A stretch of DNA of 64,000 nt from positions 372,001-436,000 of the forward strand of contig JAWRVZ010000038.1 of NCBI GenBank assembly GCA_037043235.1, read 5' to 3'. The position numbers and the translations under genes were made by a program. Source of the DNA: Rhodeus uyekii. Lineage: Eukaryota > Chordata > Actinopteri > Cypriniformes > Acheilognathidae. Below, one piece after another: positions 1 to 13,262 of this stretch. The notes below the pieces were generated by a model, which had not been told where the DNA came from, did not search any database, and saw nothing but the letters and a program-made list of their open reading frames with translations. Within the stretch, counting starts at the first letter, position 1. The number at the start of each line of letters is the position of its first letter.

Positions 1-148
1 AGGATTAAAATTGTGAAAACTATGAACTATTGATGATTAATGAACTGTTAAAACTATGAACCACACCCGAATAGGGCTTTAGTATCACTCTAGAAATATG
101 ACTTTCCCAGATAAACATTTGTTTGTCACAATCCATAAAAGCTCATAC

Positions 149-3100
149 CGTAGGTGAACATGCGAGGGGAGGTGAGCTCAATGTTCGGCAAGGCCCCGAG
201 GTGATTGAGCACAGCACAGCGGTAGCCCTGTTTCTGCGAATGGTCCACAAAGGTGCGGATATAGTGCTTCTCACTGTGGTTCCCAATGCCCGGACAAATG
301 ACCATGGTGACGTCCTCTGAGAAACCAACACGAAACATTAAGAGCACTTGCTACAGAAGTTATTACACATGTAGACAAATACATGCAAGCGTATGAGTTG
401 TTCAACATAAACATGTAGTGCGTTTACATTTTCTTTTCAAGTGCAAAATGTAATGTCTGTATAAAAAAATAGTTTCTAATGCATTGTTTATTTCTATACA
501 CTATTGATTACATTTATGTGTTGTATTTATCTGAAAATCATCTTAAGATTTACTTTCTTTAAAATTTGTGCAACTGATATTTCAAATGGATAACGTTTTC
601 TAAATAATATCCTAATATAACATTACAGAAGTAAACTGGCATTAAATAAGTCAATGAAATGTCACATTGATCTTTTCATGACTGTTGATTTAATATCTCT
701 TTTCCACGAGTAAGCAAACTATTCAAATGTCATTTAAATGATACTTCATCCTTGAACCTGAACGCGAGACTTTTATTTATCAGGTTTCCACACAGCAGTG
801 TACTGTTACTTAATGCACCCAATTACATGGCACCGACCTCCGGACTGATGATCCGCCAGGGGTTCAAAGAGGTCAAAAGTTGCAGTCGCCCCGTCCTGCA
901 TGGGCAGATATTTGCGTAGGCCGAACGGGTGTGGTGAACTGACACGACCCAACTTTCCATAGAGAGCAGTCTGCAGATGACCGCTTTTACCCCATAGAAG
1001 AGGAGGAATGTACCTAGAATATGAAACAAAATGATACAAGATTTGATTTTGCTCCCAACTATAAACTTTAAAAAAAGTGTCAGCTGAGATGAAAATGCTT
1101 CAAATGGTTAAGACTGTGTTTCTAGGTTCAGGTTTCATCACAAAACATACAGAGTGTGCATATTTTCTGATGATTATGAACAACTAGTGTAGCGGCCCAC
1201 ATTTCTGCCGTGCTTTAGGCTTGTTTCTGGGTCTGTATACTAACAGCAGGCACTGGGACAGGTCAACACGCGCCGTAACAGAGCTCCACGCTGCGGTTAT
1301 GTAACAGTCCCGCCCACAAATTAGGTTTTAACCAATTACACAATACACACTGACCCTTTGCTAAGTTCATAGGTTTTCAGTTTAAGTTTCATAAGAATGA
1401 ATTGGATATATCTGCGAACAACATGATTTTTGGTGAAATGTGCTCATGAAGTGATAATGGATATTACATTTGCGTGGGCGGGATGAAGTAACACAGTGCA
1501 AAGCCCTTTTTATCAGCTGTTTGTCTTTAATGAAAAGAGGAAATGACTGCGATACACTGTATGAAAAGGACCAGTAACAATTTCACTGAAGTTTCATTTA
1601 TAGTGATTAGAAAATTCAGCTTTATATCACAGGAATAAATGACATATTTAAATAAAAAACTGCAATAATATTTCACAATATTGCCGTTTTTACTGCATTT
1701 GTGATCATATAAATGCAGCCTTGGTGGTGAAAAAAAAAAATTGTACTGTACTAATGTTTTAACATGATTATTAAGTGATATTACATGAATGTGCATTGCA
1801 GCTAAAGCAGGGATAATTACTGATGTTATAAACGTTTATTTACATTTTAAAAAGGGCAAAGACATAACTTTCAGCTTATCTTCAGACACTTCATACTAGC
1901 ACTTTTATGAGAGCTAAAAATATTACTGTTTGGAGACAAAACGAAATTAATTTCTTATAACTTTTCTTTATCATTGGCAATGAATCAACTTAACCCTCCT
2001 TTGCTGCAGACATTCAGACTTGAACCACTTCCTCAAAGCGAGGCTAAAAACAGCAGTAAACAAAGTACACTGAACACCTTCCACATCCATCCTTTCTCAC
2101 TGTCACTGCAATCTCTTCCACACCTCCTGAAGTATTACATAACACGCTCTCACGATACAGTCTCAAGCGTAGCTACATAACCAGTGTCTATTATATGCGA
2201 TTATCCTTAAAATATTGGTTATGAGACGTGAGGAATGAAAGGTTGGCTGCTTTAATCTGCCCACCATGACACGGTCAAGTAAGAACAAGAGGATCAGCAC
2301 AGAGAGCTTTACCATAAAAACCAAGAAATATGAGGTGAGTTAAGTTCAGAAAGCCCCAGGGAAGATAAATTAAGCAACAATGAAGACTTTAAATAACCAG
2401 AAAAGTTGACCAACGAGGTTTGGGTGTTACTTAACAACTGTTTAGAAACAGGCTTTTTTTTTTTCTTCTTAAACCATTTCTCTCCTTGTTGACTGAGATG
2501 CAGTCATCCGCAAGCATAAAGGAAAAAAAAAGAAGAAAAACACAAAAAAGGGGAAGTATGCAGCGGTAGGGGTGCGTTGGCGTGACACGCCTAATAATGT
2601 TTCAAAGTCCAGACCCACAATGCAACATCATAGGCATCCACGAATATTATCAATGCTTCAAAAAAACACTTTAAACTCTAAACGTTCTAAAGCGTTTTCA
2701 ACAAAAGTGTTTTGCCGGATAATCCTCGGGTAAAATAAACATGGGGAAAAGTTAAATGTGGCACTGGAAAGATAAGTACGGACAAAGGGCTGTTTGTTTG
2801 TCTTTTTGCCGATTGATCTCTTGGCCCTTAGTGTAGTAGCTGTACTGAAAAATAATTATTACATAACTAGCAGGGAATCAATATGGATTAGAAAAGAAAC
2901 ACCCACTCGCACAACGTAACAGACATATGCAATGCACTTCGGTCAGAGTCTCCAGAAGACACTCTGCTCGTTTTAATCGCAGATTCTGTGTTACAACACA
3001 AAAATGAACGATAACCATCATGTGGAACCGAAACATTAATATTACCAAGACTAACAGCGGCTTGATAAATCGGCCCTGTCTAGTGTATTATACGCTATAG

Positions 3101-4443
3101 AATAGCAGTGCAGGTAAACAAACATTTCTGCTGATGTTACTGGAAACACACGCTTTGTCTTGGCATCAAATATAAACAGTAAAACAACATACCGTTTCAG
3201 ATAATAAAATAAAAAAACTCTTGAAGCAACACCTCACTCTTTCCACGACTAATTGTTGTGCGATTCAAGCATGAAATCCTATAGTTTTTGATCAAAACAG
3301 TTTTAATAATTGAAATAAAATATAAATATTTATACAAAATACAGTGATGGATAATAGTAAGTAATAAGTGATAATAATACCATGGTGATTTGATACAAGC
3401 CATGGTATTGAATGCTTATAATAATCATTACCATGGTTTTTACATGGCAGTCTAAGACAGTTTTAAAGAATACTATGGTATTACCTTGATACTTAAAAAA
3501 AAAAAAACATGGTATTACCATAGTATTGTTTAATTATTAAACTATAAATTTGGAAATGTATATTACAGGTCTGAACTTGAGCAGTTTGGGTTCGGAAAGT
3601 TTTTGATATTTTTGAACAAAGGCTCTTAAGCTCACCAATAAATCATTTATTTAATCAAAAATAACTATTACACTACTACTATTACAATTTAACTGTTTTA
3701 TAACTTAATACATTTTACTTTGAATTTTCAGCATCATTACTTTAATCTTCAATGTCACATGATCCTTCAACCACTCTAATATGCTGATCAAGAAATATTT
3801 TTTTAATAATAATAATAATAATTATTATTATTATCATCATTTTCCATGTTGAAAACAGCTGTGCTCCCTAATATTTTCGTGAAACTGTGATGCACTTTTT
3901 AAAAATATTTTAAGAATAGACAGGTTAAAAAAACAGCATTTATTTTGAAATAGGAAACTAACATAATAAATGTTACTTCTTGTCAATTTTATGCATTATC
4001 TTTGCTGAATATTAATTTCTTTCCTTTTTTTATTATCTTACCGAAGCCAAATTTTTGAACGGTATATTTGGTGTTTATTTATGCAAGTGATTCTAGGTGC
4101 ACCACATTAGTCTTAGCAACCACATGCTAAAAGCAGCGCAGTTACAGGAACAGCCTCTAAGCTATTCTGAGACGTGGTTTAGTCAGTAGAAAGAATAACG
4201 TCAGTGAAATGATAATCTAAACGGTCATACTCACTCTTTGGACAGGATAGGACAGGACTTGAGCAGGAAGCGGTTGAGTGTTGTATCCTGGTAAGTGAGG
4301 TCTGGTGGAGCCGTGGGACTTTTCAAGTTTAGGCACCGGACGATGACATAGAGAACCGTGGCCACTGCCGCCAATTTCATGCCGTCAAACATCGCGGGCA
4401 TCTCCGGTGTCACCGTGTAAACCTCTGATTCGTGGGGGTTCAT
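149..4443 (-). CDS. abhd2: abhd2: monoacylglycerol lipase ABHD2, N-terminal part (3' exons lie left of the window)
   Basis: Three coding exons are visible, at 4235-4443, 838-1013 and 149-316. Junction phases are 2, 1 and 1, and the donor at 148 leads out of the window. The start M (4443) follows a TTTTCAG acceptor and begins MNPHESEVY. Residues about 22-40 form the single N-terminal membrane anchor. It is followed by the ABHD2-typical LNLKSPTAPPDL, YIPPLLWGKSGHLQTALYGK and VTMVICPGIGNHSEK segments, close to human ABHD2 throughout. ABHD2 is a membrane-bound alpha/beta hydrolase; in mammals it acts as a progesterone-responsive 2-arachidonoylglycerol lipase in sperm. The nucleophile elbow and catalytic histidine lie in exons that would be left of base 149, so activity cannot be judged here. 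Fish may carry abhd2a and abhd2b, and I cannot tell which this is. Introns of 521 and 3221 bases separate the exons. Confidence 0.93.
1014..4234. other. abhd2 intron, no gene seen
   Basis: This is an AT-rich intron of about 3.2 kb between two abhd2 coding exons. Translations in it are short and match nothing I recognise. The only structure seen is a cluster of ccatggt/accatgg palindromes near 3378-3530, listed separately, plus an (AAT/ATT)n tract near 3807-3835. Confidence 0.7.
3378..3530. repeat. cluster of CCATGG palindromes
   Basis: Several accatggt, gccatggta and tactatggtattacc words occur in both orientations within about 150 bases, with a poly-A run near 3496. This looks like a small palindromic interspersed repeat common in fish introns. 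The family is not identified. Confidence 0.5.
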
Positions 4444-4595
4444 TTTTGCGCTGAAAATAAACAATAACAGACGGCTCTTGCTATGCTTGAGTAAACTACA
4501 ACACAATAAAGAATAAACAAGGTCACATGACACTATATGAGGATCTAGTGGCGAGGTTTTTCCCCAAACTTATGACTTATATTAATTTAGTTACT

Positions 4596-4627
<32 letters not shown>

Positions 4628-5055
4628 TGGGGTGGGGGGGGGGCTATATTTCTTAAGGGCTGAGAAAGAATATCATACATTACAGAGAAATACTAATTTA
4701 GCTTCCACACTCAAAAGCACAAACACTTTTGCACATTTATATACATATTAATTAAAACAAATGGCCATGTAAAGTAGCTAACGCTTGGCTACTGGCGTGT
4801 TTCGAAAGATTAGCCATGTTTGAGTTTAGATAACGTTGGGCGAACGTTTGGATTTTCTGCCATGTGGACCAGCCGTGTTAATGATGGACTTCACCAATAT
4901 CGGTTGAGGTTTTTTTTCATGCGACAAACCAACTGCCTAAAATTGGGTTGACCAAGCCTCTTCTCATCAACTAACATTTGGTTGCTTATTACCATTCACT
5001 AATTGTTCGCTAATGATAAACAGAACAATATCATGCGTTAATGTGAACACCAATA

Positions 5056-5717
5056 CAGTAATAACCCGAGATACGAGCAAGCCTTTGATTAAATGCTTTG
5101 AGATATGAGTAAATATTTGAGATACGAGCAGCTTACAGACGCGGAAGTTAAGTGTTCCAGCAAGCGGAGCAGCCCACGCATGCTCATCGACTTCAGTAAG
5201 CATCTCCCGCGAGTCTGTGGTTATGTTATACACATTTACGGAGTAATTGCATATGATCTCCACTAGAGGGCCACCTTGGTTTTACAGCGGTGGTTACTGG
5301 GGGCGACGGGTGATTCGCAAATATTTAGCTAGGAGTACCTTGAGTTATGGGTGTTCAATAATAATAAATATGAGGTTCTGAGGCTAATACACTACACGGG
5401 AAGAAACACTACACTTCCTTATTGTGTTTGTGTTATATAAAATAATCTACGCTATCCCTCCCTCTTCCTCCTCCTCTGCACATGCCGCTAATATATCATC
5501 TGTCTCGAAGGTAAACTCATTATTAAAACCATATTTTATATTTTATAACAGGAATCCTTATAGTCCATAATTACATTTTCTGTGTGTATGTCCCCCCCAT
5601 TATTATTAGCACTAATAAGGGAGTATTTTAGAGGGGGGAAATGATTTGAGATCCGAGCAATTCAAGTTACGAGCTCAGTCTTGGAACAAATTATGCTTGT
5701 ATCTCAAGGCATTACTG
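5056..5717. mobile_element. TA-flanked DNA transposon remnant with CAGTAATA...TACTG ends (copy 1)
   Basis: The element starts cagtaataacccgagatacg and ends with the near-complement gtatctcaaggcattactg. TA lies on both sides (5054-5055 and 5718-5719). It has no transposase and is about 660 bases. A second copy at 32864-33599 shares the ends and long internal segments. The TA duplication and CAGT/ACTG ends fit a pogo/Tigger-like Tc1-mariner non-autonomous element. It lies in the abhd2 intron upstream of the first coding exon. Confidence 0.8.
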
Positions 5718-5827
5718 TAGTACTAAAAGTCATCATTATAGTTATGGTTGTTGGTGTGAATGGTAGTTTATGGGGCAGACATACAAATAACAGCTAGTTG
5801 ATGACAGAAACTGATGGAGTCACTTAC

Positions 5828-5928
5828 TTTGTAGGTTAGATGGGTTCCTTGAATGTGATCTTGTATCCTCTGCTTAAGAGTCTGGATGTTATGGGCGTGG
5901 ATCTTAGCTCACAGTGATCTGGTCAATT
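5828..5928 (-). other. abhd2: abhd2 5' untranslated exon (predicted)
   Basis: On the minus strand a pyrimidine-rich acceptor (ttttcctcccgcaaag) and a strong donor (aaa|GTAAGTG) bound a 101-base segment without ATG. It lies between the abhd2 coding start and the CpG-containing promoter-like region near 7.6 kb. It is predicted as a non-coding exon; RNA-seq junctions would decide. Confidence 0.55.
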
Positions 5929-6603
5929 CTTTGCGGGAGGAAAAGAAAGAACAGTGACGCGCATTAGAAACTATGAGATTAGATAAGGTTGATTACAGTG
6001 TCAAGTGCCAAGCTCATGTTAATAACTTAACTATCAGCTGTATGCATATTAAAGGAATAATTCACCCAAAAATGGCAGTTCTCTTCTCACCATCATCTCA
6101 TTAAAGACATGTATGATTTTATTTCTTTAGTGGAATACAAAGGAGTTATTTGAATGCTTAAATAAGAAATTTCTTGATATTGATTAGATCATCTTTAGGC
6201 ACAGGGCACTTGATCTAGGCCTGCTAACTCAAGAAGACTTCAATTTTTAATTGAGGAAATGCACCTGTCAACTTGATTCCCTGAGACCATGCTCATTTTG
6301 GTCTGAATATGCATTAAGTTCACAAACGAACTTCATGTATAAATGAACGCAACAGTACATTACAAAGCAATTATAGCCAGCAGCATTCAATCTAAGACGA
6401 TCCAAATTTGGCATGTATTCTTGTATAAAATTAGGTGCAGGCAAGAATCACCTGAGGAGAAATATAACTAAACATTATGTAAAATTTGGTTTACCTAATT
6501 TTGATTAATAACATTAACAAATGTGATTACATAATGCTTATCGGGTCAATGTAACACTTAAAACTTCATAAAACTTTGCATTTTACATATCAGTGGTTTG
6601 TAT

Positions 6604-6676
6604 ACACACACACACACACCTGTAACCTGTTTTTATATAGCATTTGTTGTACTTCTTAATTTTAATACACATATTC

Positions 6677-6726
<50 letters not shown>

Positions 6727-6972
6727 GTATATATATATATAAAAATACACACATTCATACATACGCATATATCATTGTATAACCGTATTAGTGTAACAGA
6801 GTAATAAAACTACCATATTACGCAATGAGAATCATTATCAAATATAATAGTAAAAATTCTAAGTTGGATTACACTAATGAGAAAGGAGAGGCATCACATA
6901 CTGATATTGAGTATGTCATCAAAGTAATGTCACAGACCTAATTTTCAGACACACACAATTTTTTTATGTATG

Positions 6973-7014
<42 letters not shown>
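6604..7014. repeat. CA/TG and TA microsatellites
   Basis: Short (CA)n near 6604-6618, (TA)n-(GT)n-(TA)n at about 6676-6741 and a pure (TA)n run at about 6978-7013 lie in the large 5' intron of abhd2. Open frames across them are repeat artefacts. Confidence 0.9.
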
Positions 7015-7017
<3 letters not shown>

Positions 7018-7533
7018 AGAAAAAGAAAAATCACCTGGACATTGAAACTACCAAAATGTTTAAAAAAACATTTATTTTTACTGAAGCACGTAAAGAGTTA
7101 ACCACACTTGATGATGTTATGATGATCGTGACAGTGTGAAAATAAGTGTATCCTGCACAATAAGGCCCGGCATCTGCCTTCACTTCAAAACATCCTCACA
7201 TTCTGACATGTAACCTGCGCGTTTTATATTTATATACAGTGCGGATATGCGTGTTTATGGGAAACAAGAGGCACTGCAGAAAAAAGAAATCATCTGAACA
7301 TAATTTACATTGATGTCAATGTGATGGACAACGTTACGTACATGACATGTATGAAAACATCCACTAAAGTCACAGCTAATGAAAAAATACTAGGCTATCA
7401 TAATTTTAAAAAGGGGCGTTTTGTTAAAAACAGCAGAATGTTGTTAAGCTGAGCAGTGTAAACAGGAAAACGAGACGACACCCCTTAGAGAAGGAAAAAA
7501 CGCATCTACTGAGTGCGGATGAACGCATCATAC

Positions 7534-7780
7534 CTCGTTCCCCAATCGATCTCAAACAGCTCCCTTTGCTTATGGTCAAATGTAGACTTGCGCTCTTTCG
7601 TAAGGACACGGTGAGTTTATTTATCGTTGTATTATCCGCGGTCCCCTTTCTAGCATTTTCTTCCTTCTCGTCTCATCTACAGACAGACAGAGAGGCGCAA
7701 CGCACTTCCTGCTTTAGACCAACTCATTTACATATCATGCGTTCTATTGGCTCAATAAAGAAGGGGCGTCATGAGGCACC
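7534..7780 (-). promoter_or_regulatory. abhd2: abhd2 first (non-coding) exon and promoter (predicted)
   Basis: A minus-strand donor (acgag|GTATGA) ends an exon at 7534. Just upstream on that strand are an ETS-type ACTTCCTG word in forward reading (7704-7711), an octamer-like ATGTAAAT in reverse (7726-7733) and a CCAAT box in reverse (ATTGG 7746-7750). These mark a promoter firing leftwards. The transcription start is probably near 7650-7700; it is inferred only. Confidence 0.5.
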
Positions 7781-7875
7781 GCCTCTTTTTTTGTAAGAGC
7801 ACGTTTCAGCAGCGAGGTCCATGTGTACGCGTGTCTGTGTGCGTGCGTGTGTGTATGTGTATGCATGTAGATGTA

Positions 7876-7995
7876 TATGCATTTACATTTATGCATTTGG
7901 CGGACGCTTTTATCTAAAGCAACTTATTTTGTTTTCAAAGAACACATTGACATTCTAATCAGTTCGTGCTTTGCCTGGGAATCGATACCATTCCA

Positions 7996-7998
<3 letters not shown>
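7876..7998 (-). repeat. tRNA-derived SINE copy
   Basis: It contains the body seen in other copies here (tttacatttatgcatttggc, acgcttttatctaaagcaac, cacattgacattctaatcag). It runs into a tRNA T-arm complement (gggaatcgatacc), so the tRNA promoter reads on the minus strand. A long (TA)n tract follows at about 7999-8049. The same family recurs at 45853-46005 and 59836-59983. Confidence 0.7.
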
Positions 7999-8060
<62 letters not shown>

Positions 8061-8185
8061 TAAATAAATGTTAATTATAGAATTCCAAAGGTTTTGTGCT
8101 GCTGTGTAGTAGCAAGATCTGTCTTGTTAACAACAGCTGCAGTAAAAAAAATTCCAGGCCTTTGATGATCGTAATAATAATAATT

Positions 8186-8456
8186 TGTTACATTTATATA
8201 GTGCTTTTCATAGCACTCAAAGCGCTTTACATGGAAGGGAGAATCTCCTCAACCACCACCAATGTGCAGCACCACCTGGATGATGCAATAGCAGCCATAA
8301 TGGGTCCAGAAAGCCCACTACACACCAGCTTATTGGTGGAGAGGAGTCAGAGTGATGAAGCCAATCAGAGAAAGGGGATGATTAGGAGGCCATGATGGAC
8401 GAAGGCCAATGGGCAAATTTGGTCAGGATGCCGGGGTTTTTAACCCCTACTCTTTC
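8186..8456. repeat. interspersed repeat, copy 1 (related copy at 10880-11100)
   Basis: It opens ttacatttatatagtgcttt and contains ggaatctcctcaaccaccac-like and ccagcttattggtgga segments that recur at 10880-11100 in the same orientation. No coding capacity is visible. The family is unknown to me; a short SINE or non-autonomous DNA element is likely. Confidence 0.65.
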
Positions 8457-9573
8457 ATTTCTTTATTTATTTAAACAGGTACAGTGTAAAATATACATTA
8501 ACCTTTAAAAGGAGAGATGCATTTTACCAGGTTATACCACGTGTGCTAATTTACACCTGCAGTCTCTGGGCAGGCTGATGTAAACAAATCAAGTTAAAAC
8601 AACATTTAAAATAATCACATCCTGCAATCATTCCTCAGTATGGATTTACAAATACACTCTCACATACTCTTTACAAAAGACCTGTGATTTTTAATGACCA
8701 CAGAGAGTCATGACCTCGGTTTATCGCCTCATCCGAGGGACGGTGCTTGTTACAGTACAGTATAGTCCCCGTCACTATTCTGGGGCATTAGGACCCACAC
8801 AGACCATAGGATGAGCACCCCCTGCTGGCCTCCTAACACCTCTTCAACCTGATATTGGTTGCAAACTAGCGCCACCTTGTGAAATGGCATATCATATTTT
8901 TTGAAGTACAGTGCATTATGGAGATTAGACGACTTAAGATGAAAAAAGATCATATTATTTTATAATTCTTGAGAACATACAAAAAATAATACACATACTT
9001 CTCTTGGCTAGATAGCACTGATAATACACTGTAGATTGTCATTCTTCAGAAAAGTAAAGTTGATCTATACCTAAAACAACCATATGGACTGTTGTGAAAA
9101 TTATTTTAAAATGAGATTTTAACACTTTTTGTCCTGTATTCATGTAAATTAATGTTACTGATTATCCTTTTCACTACGATGCTTCTCAACAACCGAGACT
9201 AACAATCGCAAGCTGCTTTTCTTTTTCCAAAGAAAAAGAGCACATTTTTATTTACGGACGCAAATTGTATGCTGTTTATATCAAGTTTTGTAAATATTAA
9301 TGATGTGCGCTATGACTAATTTGATAGTCGTTTAAATGGAAATTTTGTAATCGACTAGTCGACTAGTCTAAAAGACGTTTCATTTAAAAATATATATTTT
9401 TATTATTACATTTTTAAAATATTTATTTTTATTATAGTTTAGTTAAATATATTTAATAAATTAAACACTGTTATTAAATGTAACATTAAAACAGTCATTT
9501 GAACTATAAAATCTTGTGTATTTGTTGTTTTGTTTGAATCGAATATTGTTTTCAGTGTCGACCAGTCGCATCT

Positions 9574-9867
9574 GGGGTCTCATTTATAAAACTGTGCGTA
9601 GGATCACTACTAAAAGTTTACGTGCGCCCAAAAGCCAAAAATGCTATACGGCAAAAAATATTCAGATTTATAAAACCGTGTGTATGCACACCTGTCAGGA
9701 ACATTCCCTTTATAAATCGCAGATGTCACGGGTCAAAGTTTGCTTAAATGTGCACACATTCTCCCGTCAAGTTGTTTTTTATAGATCACAACCTTTGCGT
9801 GGAAACTGGCGTACGTACGTTTCCAGTCCCGTTTTGTGCGTACGCACGCTTTATAAATTTGACCCCT
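9574..9867. mobile_element. short inverted-repeat element (ggggtctcatttataaa ends)
   Basis: The left end ggggtctcatttataaaact is the imperfect inverse of the right end cgctttataaatttgacccc. Internal gtgcgtac/gtacgcac words add to the palindrome. It is about 290 bases and non-coding, a MITE-like element. Confidence 0.65.
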
Positions 9868-10879
9868 GTACTGTTTAGTCGATCCCTAGTAAATAACTGT
9901 TACGATCATGAACACTGTCACTCCCCCGTCTAGCTCCAGAGGGAGCTCTCACACTTATACTGACACACACACTACATTTCCCACAATGCTGTTCAGTGGA
10001 CTGATTTCTGCAGCATTGTACTGAATCACACAAACTATAAAAGACTCACTCACACGAGCTGTCATCGCGAAGTCTTGTTTGCCTCAGTGCACAATTCCAA
10101 GCATCCTGTCCTTTTGCCTGCCTGCCTGCCTGCTTGCCTGTTCTGATCTGTTTTGCCTGTTTCTCGACCACGACCTTGCCTGTTCCTTATATTCCTGTTT
10201 GTTCCTGTTCTGACCTGGCCTGCTTGACTATCCTGTGTTTGAATAAAGACACGCGTTTGGATCAACCTGAGTCTCCCCTCGTTACAATAACAGAGTTGGC
10301 GGTCTTGAGTTACGAGATTTAAAGATTACCAATAAATAACGAAAATGACTTGACTTTGATTTGAGAAGGAATACTATCTAAATTAAATCAGTCTTGAAGC
10401 AGATGACTCGCATGAAACTTAAAATAATCATAAACCAAATCATTACGACATTAACTAAAATGCAAACTGCAAGCCAGGGAAGCGCCGGCGCCTTTGATGC
10501 TGCGCAAGCGCAGAACGGTACGGTGGGGAGGAGAAACTATGAATATTGTTTGTTTGGTGTACGCACAATTTGCAACCTCGCTCGAACTTTGACTAATATC
10601 GATATTTTGACGATATTTTGTACATGTAGCTTGTGTTTTATAATGTCTTTAGTTTTGCAATGCTGTGTGGCACAATCTGGGTAATTTTCTTAAATTCTGT
10701 GTCAAGCAAAGTGAACGAAATTAGTCTCACGTAAATGTAAAGTGTGCTATGTTTTCTCAGAATAGAACTAAGAAGTTGGTGAAAAATGTGCGTTGATGAC
10801 ATCACCTGATTAAATAACGAAATGAATAAAAAATACTAAAATATATAATAACACTGGAACAATTAAGCCATTCTAATAA

Positions 10880-11100
10880 TATTAATAATTCATTACATTT
10901 ATACAGTGTGTTTCTTGGCACTTCATGCAATTTACATGGAAGGGGGGAATCTCCTCAACTACCACCAATGTGCAACACCACCTGATGCGATGGCAGCCAT
11001 ATTAGGCCAGAATGCCCACCACCACACACCAGCTTATTGGTGGACAGGAGACAGAGTGATGAAGTATCAATCAGTATCAGCAAGATCAGACACCTTGACC
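10880..11100. repeat. interspersed repeat, copy 2
   Basis: This is a shorter, diverged copy of the 8186-8456 repeat. It shares catttatacagtg, ggaatctcctcaac and ccagcttattggtgga segments in the same order and orientation. Confidence 0.65.
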
Positions 11101-11215
11101 TATTACCAATTCACCTACTTATTGTAGAATAGTTCAAAATAGTTTAACTTGGATTTTCAATAAGCTTTTCACTTTTATTTTGCCTCTGTCTCAAAAAATT
11201 TGTGCAGCCTTCCTG

Positions 11216-13262
11216 TTATGTGTCTGTCATGTCTCTGTTGACTTCCTGGTTCCTCCCGTGCTCTCCCAGTGTTTTTCCACTCACTTGTCTTATCATCAAT
11301 TACCTCGTTAGTCTGTGTTTTCCTTCAATCTTTGTCCGATCTTGTCCAAGTTGTTTTGTTGTTGTCCAACAACGTTTTTTGTTTATATTTAAAATGATTT
11401 CTTTGTTTAATTTAGTTCAATACAATTTCAGTTCTTTCCGTTGCCTCTGTGCCTTCTTCCTCCCCTACACAACGTGACAGAAAATCGGACCCGGTTTGTC
11501 GCCACTGATGGACTATAAAATATTGCCACACACAGATGATGCGGTTAATCTAGCGAGGAGGAGATTTCAATTTCTTACTCTCTGCCAGAATGGAACATGG
11601 CTGGAGTATGTTAAGGATTTTTTAGGGCTGCTCCCGCTAGTGATCTGAAGCGAGTTTATGCTCAACTCGTGCCACCGGATGGTACTTAATAGCCGTCTGT
11701 TCACTGAACGACTCCTAACGATTGCCGCCAGTCCATAGCCAAGTTCGTCAATTAGATCCTCTCACTCCACAGATCGAGATTCGCTGTCAAGAAAGCGGAA
11801 GAATCAAGAATGCTTTTCATCTTCAGAAAGCTCTTTCATCATTGCATGAGAACGGTGACTTGTTTGATAAAATGGAACAACCTTAAGTAGGGTTTCCATT
11901 GTAGGGGATTTACAGTTAAAACCCGAGGAGCAGATATGTTGAATGAAGACCAGGAGTCAGAAGTGCAGTCAATAGAAGAAATTTTAGTGAAGTTTAGTTT
12001 GCAGTTTCATCAGCAGAAGCTTCAGGTCTCACAAGGAGTTCGTAGGCCGCCCCACTTACAATAACATTGTTACAGCAATTATACTCTAACAGAGGGTGCT
12101 AACTACGTCAATGATGACGTTTAAGTGATTCTGATTGGCTAAGAAAGAAAGAAAGAAAGAAAAACAAAACTAGTAATTTTCCACACAAGAGCAGACAGTC
12201 TGAAGCTTATCTTCGTTGATCACATGGTTGACGGGTTCGTGACGTGGCTTGTCGAGAACAACAAGTTTTATGGTGCCAGCTAATCACCTCACCAATACTG
12301 ACCATATTAACACACACACACACACATACAGCTTCTCCAAGGCTGAACTCGGCTCAGGCTCCAACTTTCAACAGAAACAGTATCCAAAACATTCTGATAA
12401 CATTCTCTATCTGTTGGGAAGTGCTGACAATATTAATCCTTACTCTATGGAAAACTACAGAAAAGTAAAGAAAGGTTTTTAACTAATAAAAAGCCTAACT
12501 TGATTATAAATCACTCTTTACAACTCATTCAAATAAGAAAAAGGAAAAAGAACATATGAAAAATAAGACAAAGAAAAGAATATAGGTATAAATAGGAAAA
12601 ATATAATAATATATATATATATAATGTAAATAGAAGAGACAAGAGATTTTGATTATCCGCCTTCACCATTTACCTATCTTTTATTCCATTGATACCACTC
12701 ATCTAAAAAGATATGGAAACAAACAAACACTTTGTTTGAAAAATTAAAATCTGAATGTTTATTGTACTGAAATCAGTCAGTCAGTTGAATAATAATTTGG
12801 AACAGGGTGTATTTACATATGATCTGTTCTATGTTTCTGTCTTGTCCTCCTCCTGGTCCCCCTCCCTCCCACCACAGATGTTCCATTCACGGCACGAGGA
12901 CACACCTTTTTGGGAGGGGGCATATCATCTCTGTTACTTCCTGGTTCCTCCCCTACTCTCCCGGTGTTTTTCCACTGATCTGTCTCGTCATCAATCACCT
13001 CATTAGATTTGAAAGCTGTGTCCTGTTCCCTCATCAACCCTTGTGTAAATCAACCTTGTGTTTTCCTTCAGTCTTTGTCCGATCCTATCCGAATTATGTT
13101 GTGTTTCCGTCCTGGTCCCTTCCTGTTCACTAGTTTAAACGGTTATGCATGATACATGCCCTTTGTTGTTTATATTTAAAGTGATTTCTTTGAGTTTGTT
13201 TAATAAAGAGGATTTCAGTTAATTCCATTGCCTCCGTGCCTTCCTCCTCTTCTACACAACTG
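11216..13262 (+). mobile_element. degenerate LTR-type retroelement (copy 1)
   Basis: Two direct, diverged repeats lie at about 11216-11478 and 12925-13262. Both carry acttcctggttcctccc, gtgtttttccact, a T-rich middle and a ttgcctc-gtgccttc end, and the second has an AATAAA (13202-13207). The first is followed by cgtgacagaaaatcggaccc, a leader-like segment, and the second is preceded by a purine-rich gggaggggg tract. These features fit the LTRs of a decayed Ty3-like element. The inner 1.4 kb holds no intact frame. Ends were not defined precisely. Confidence 0.55.
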
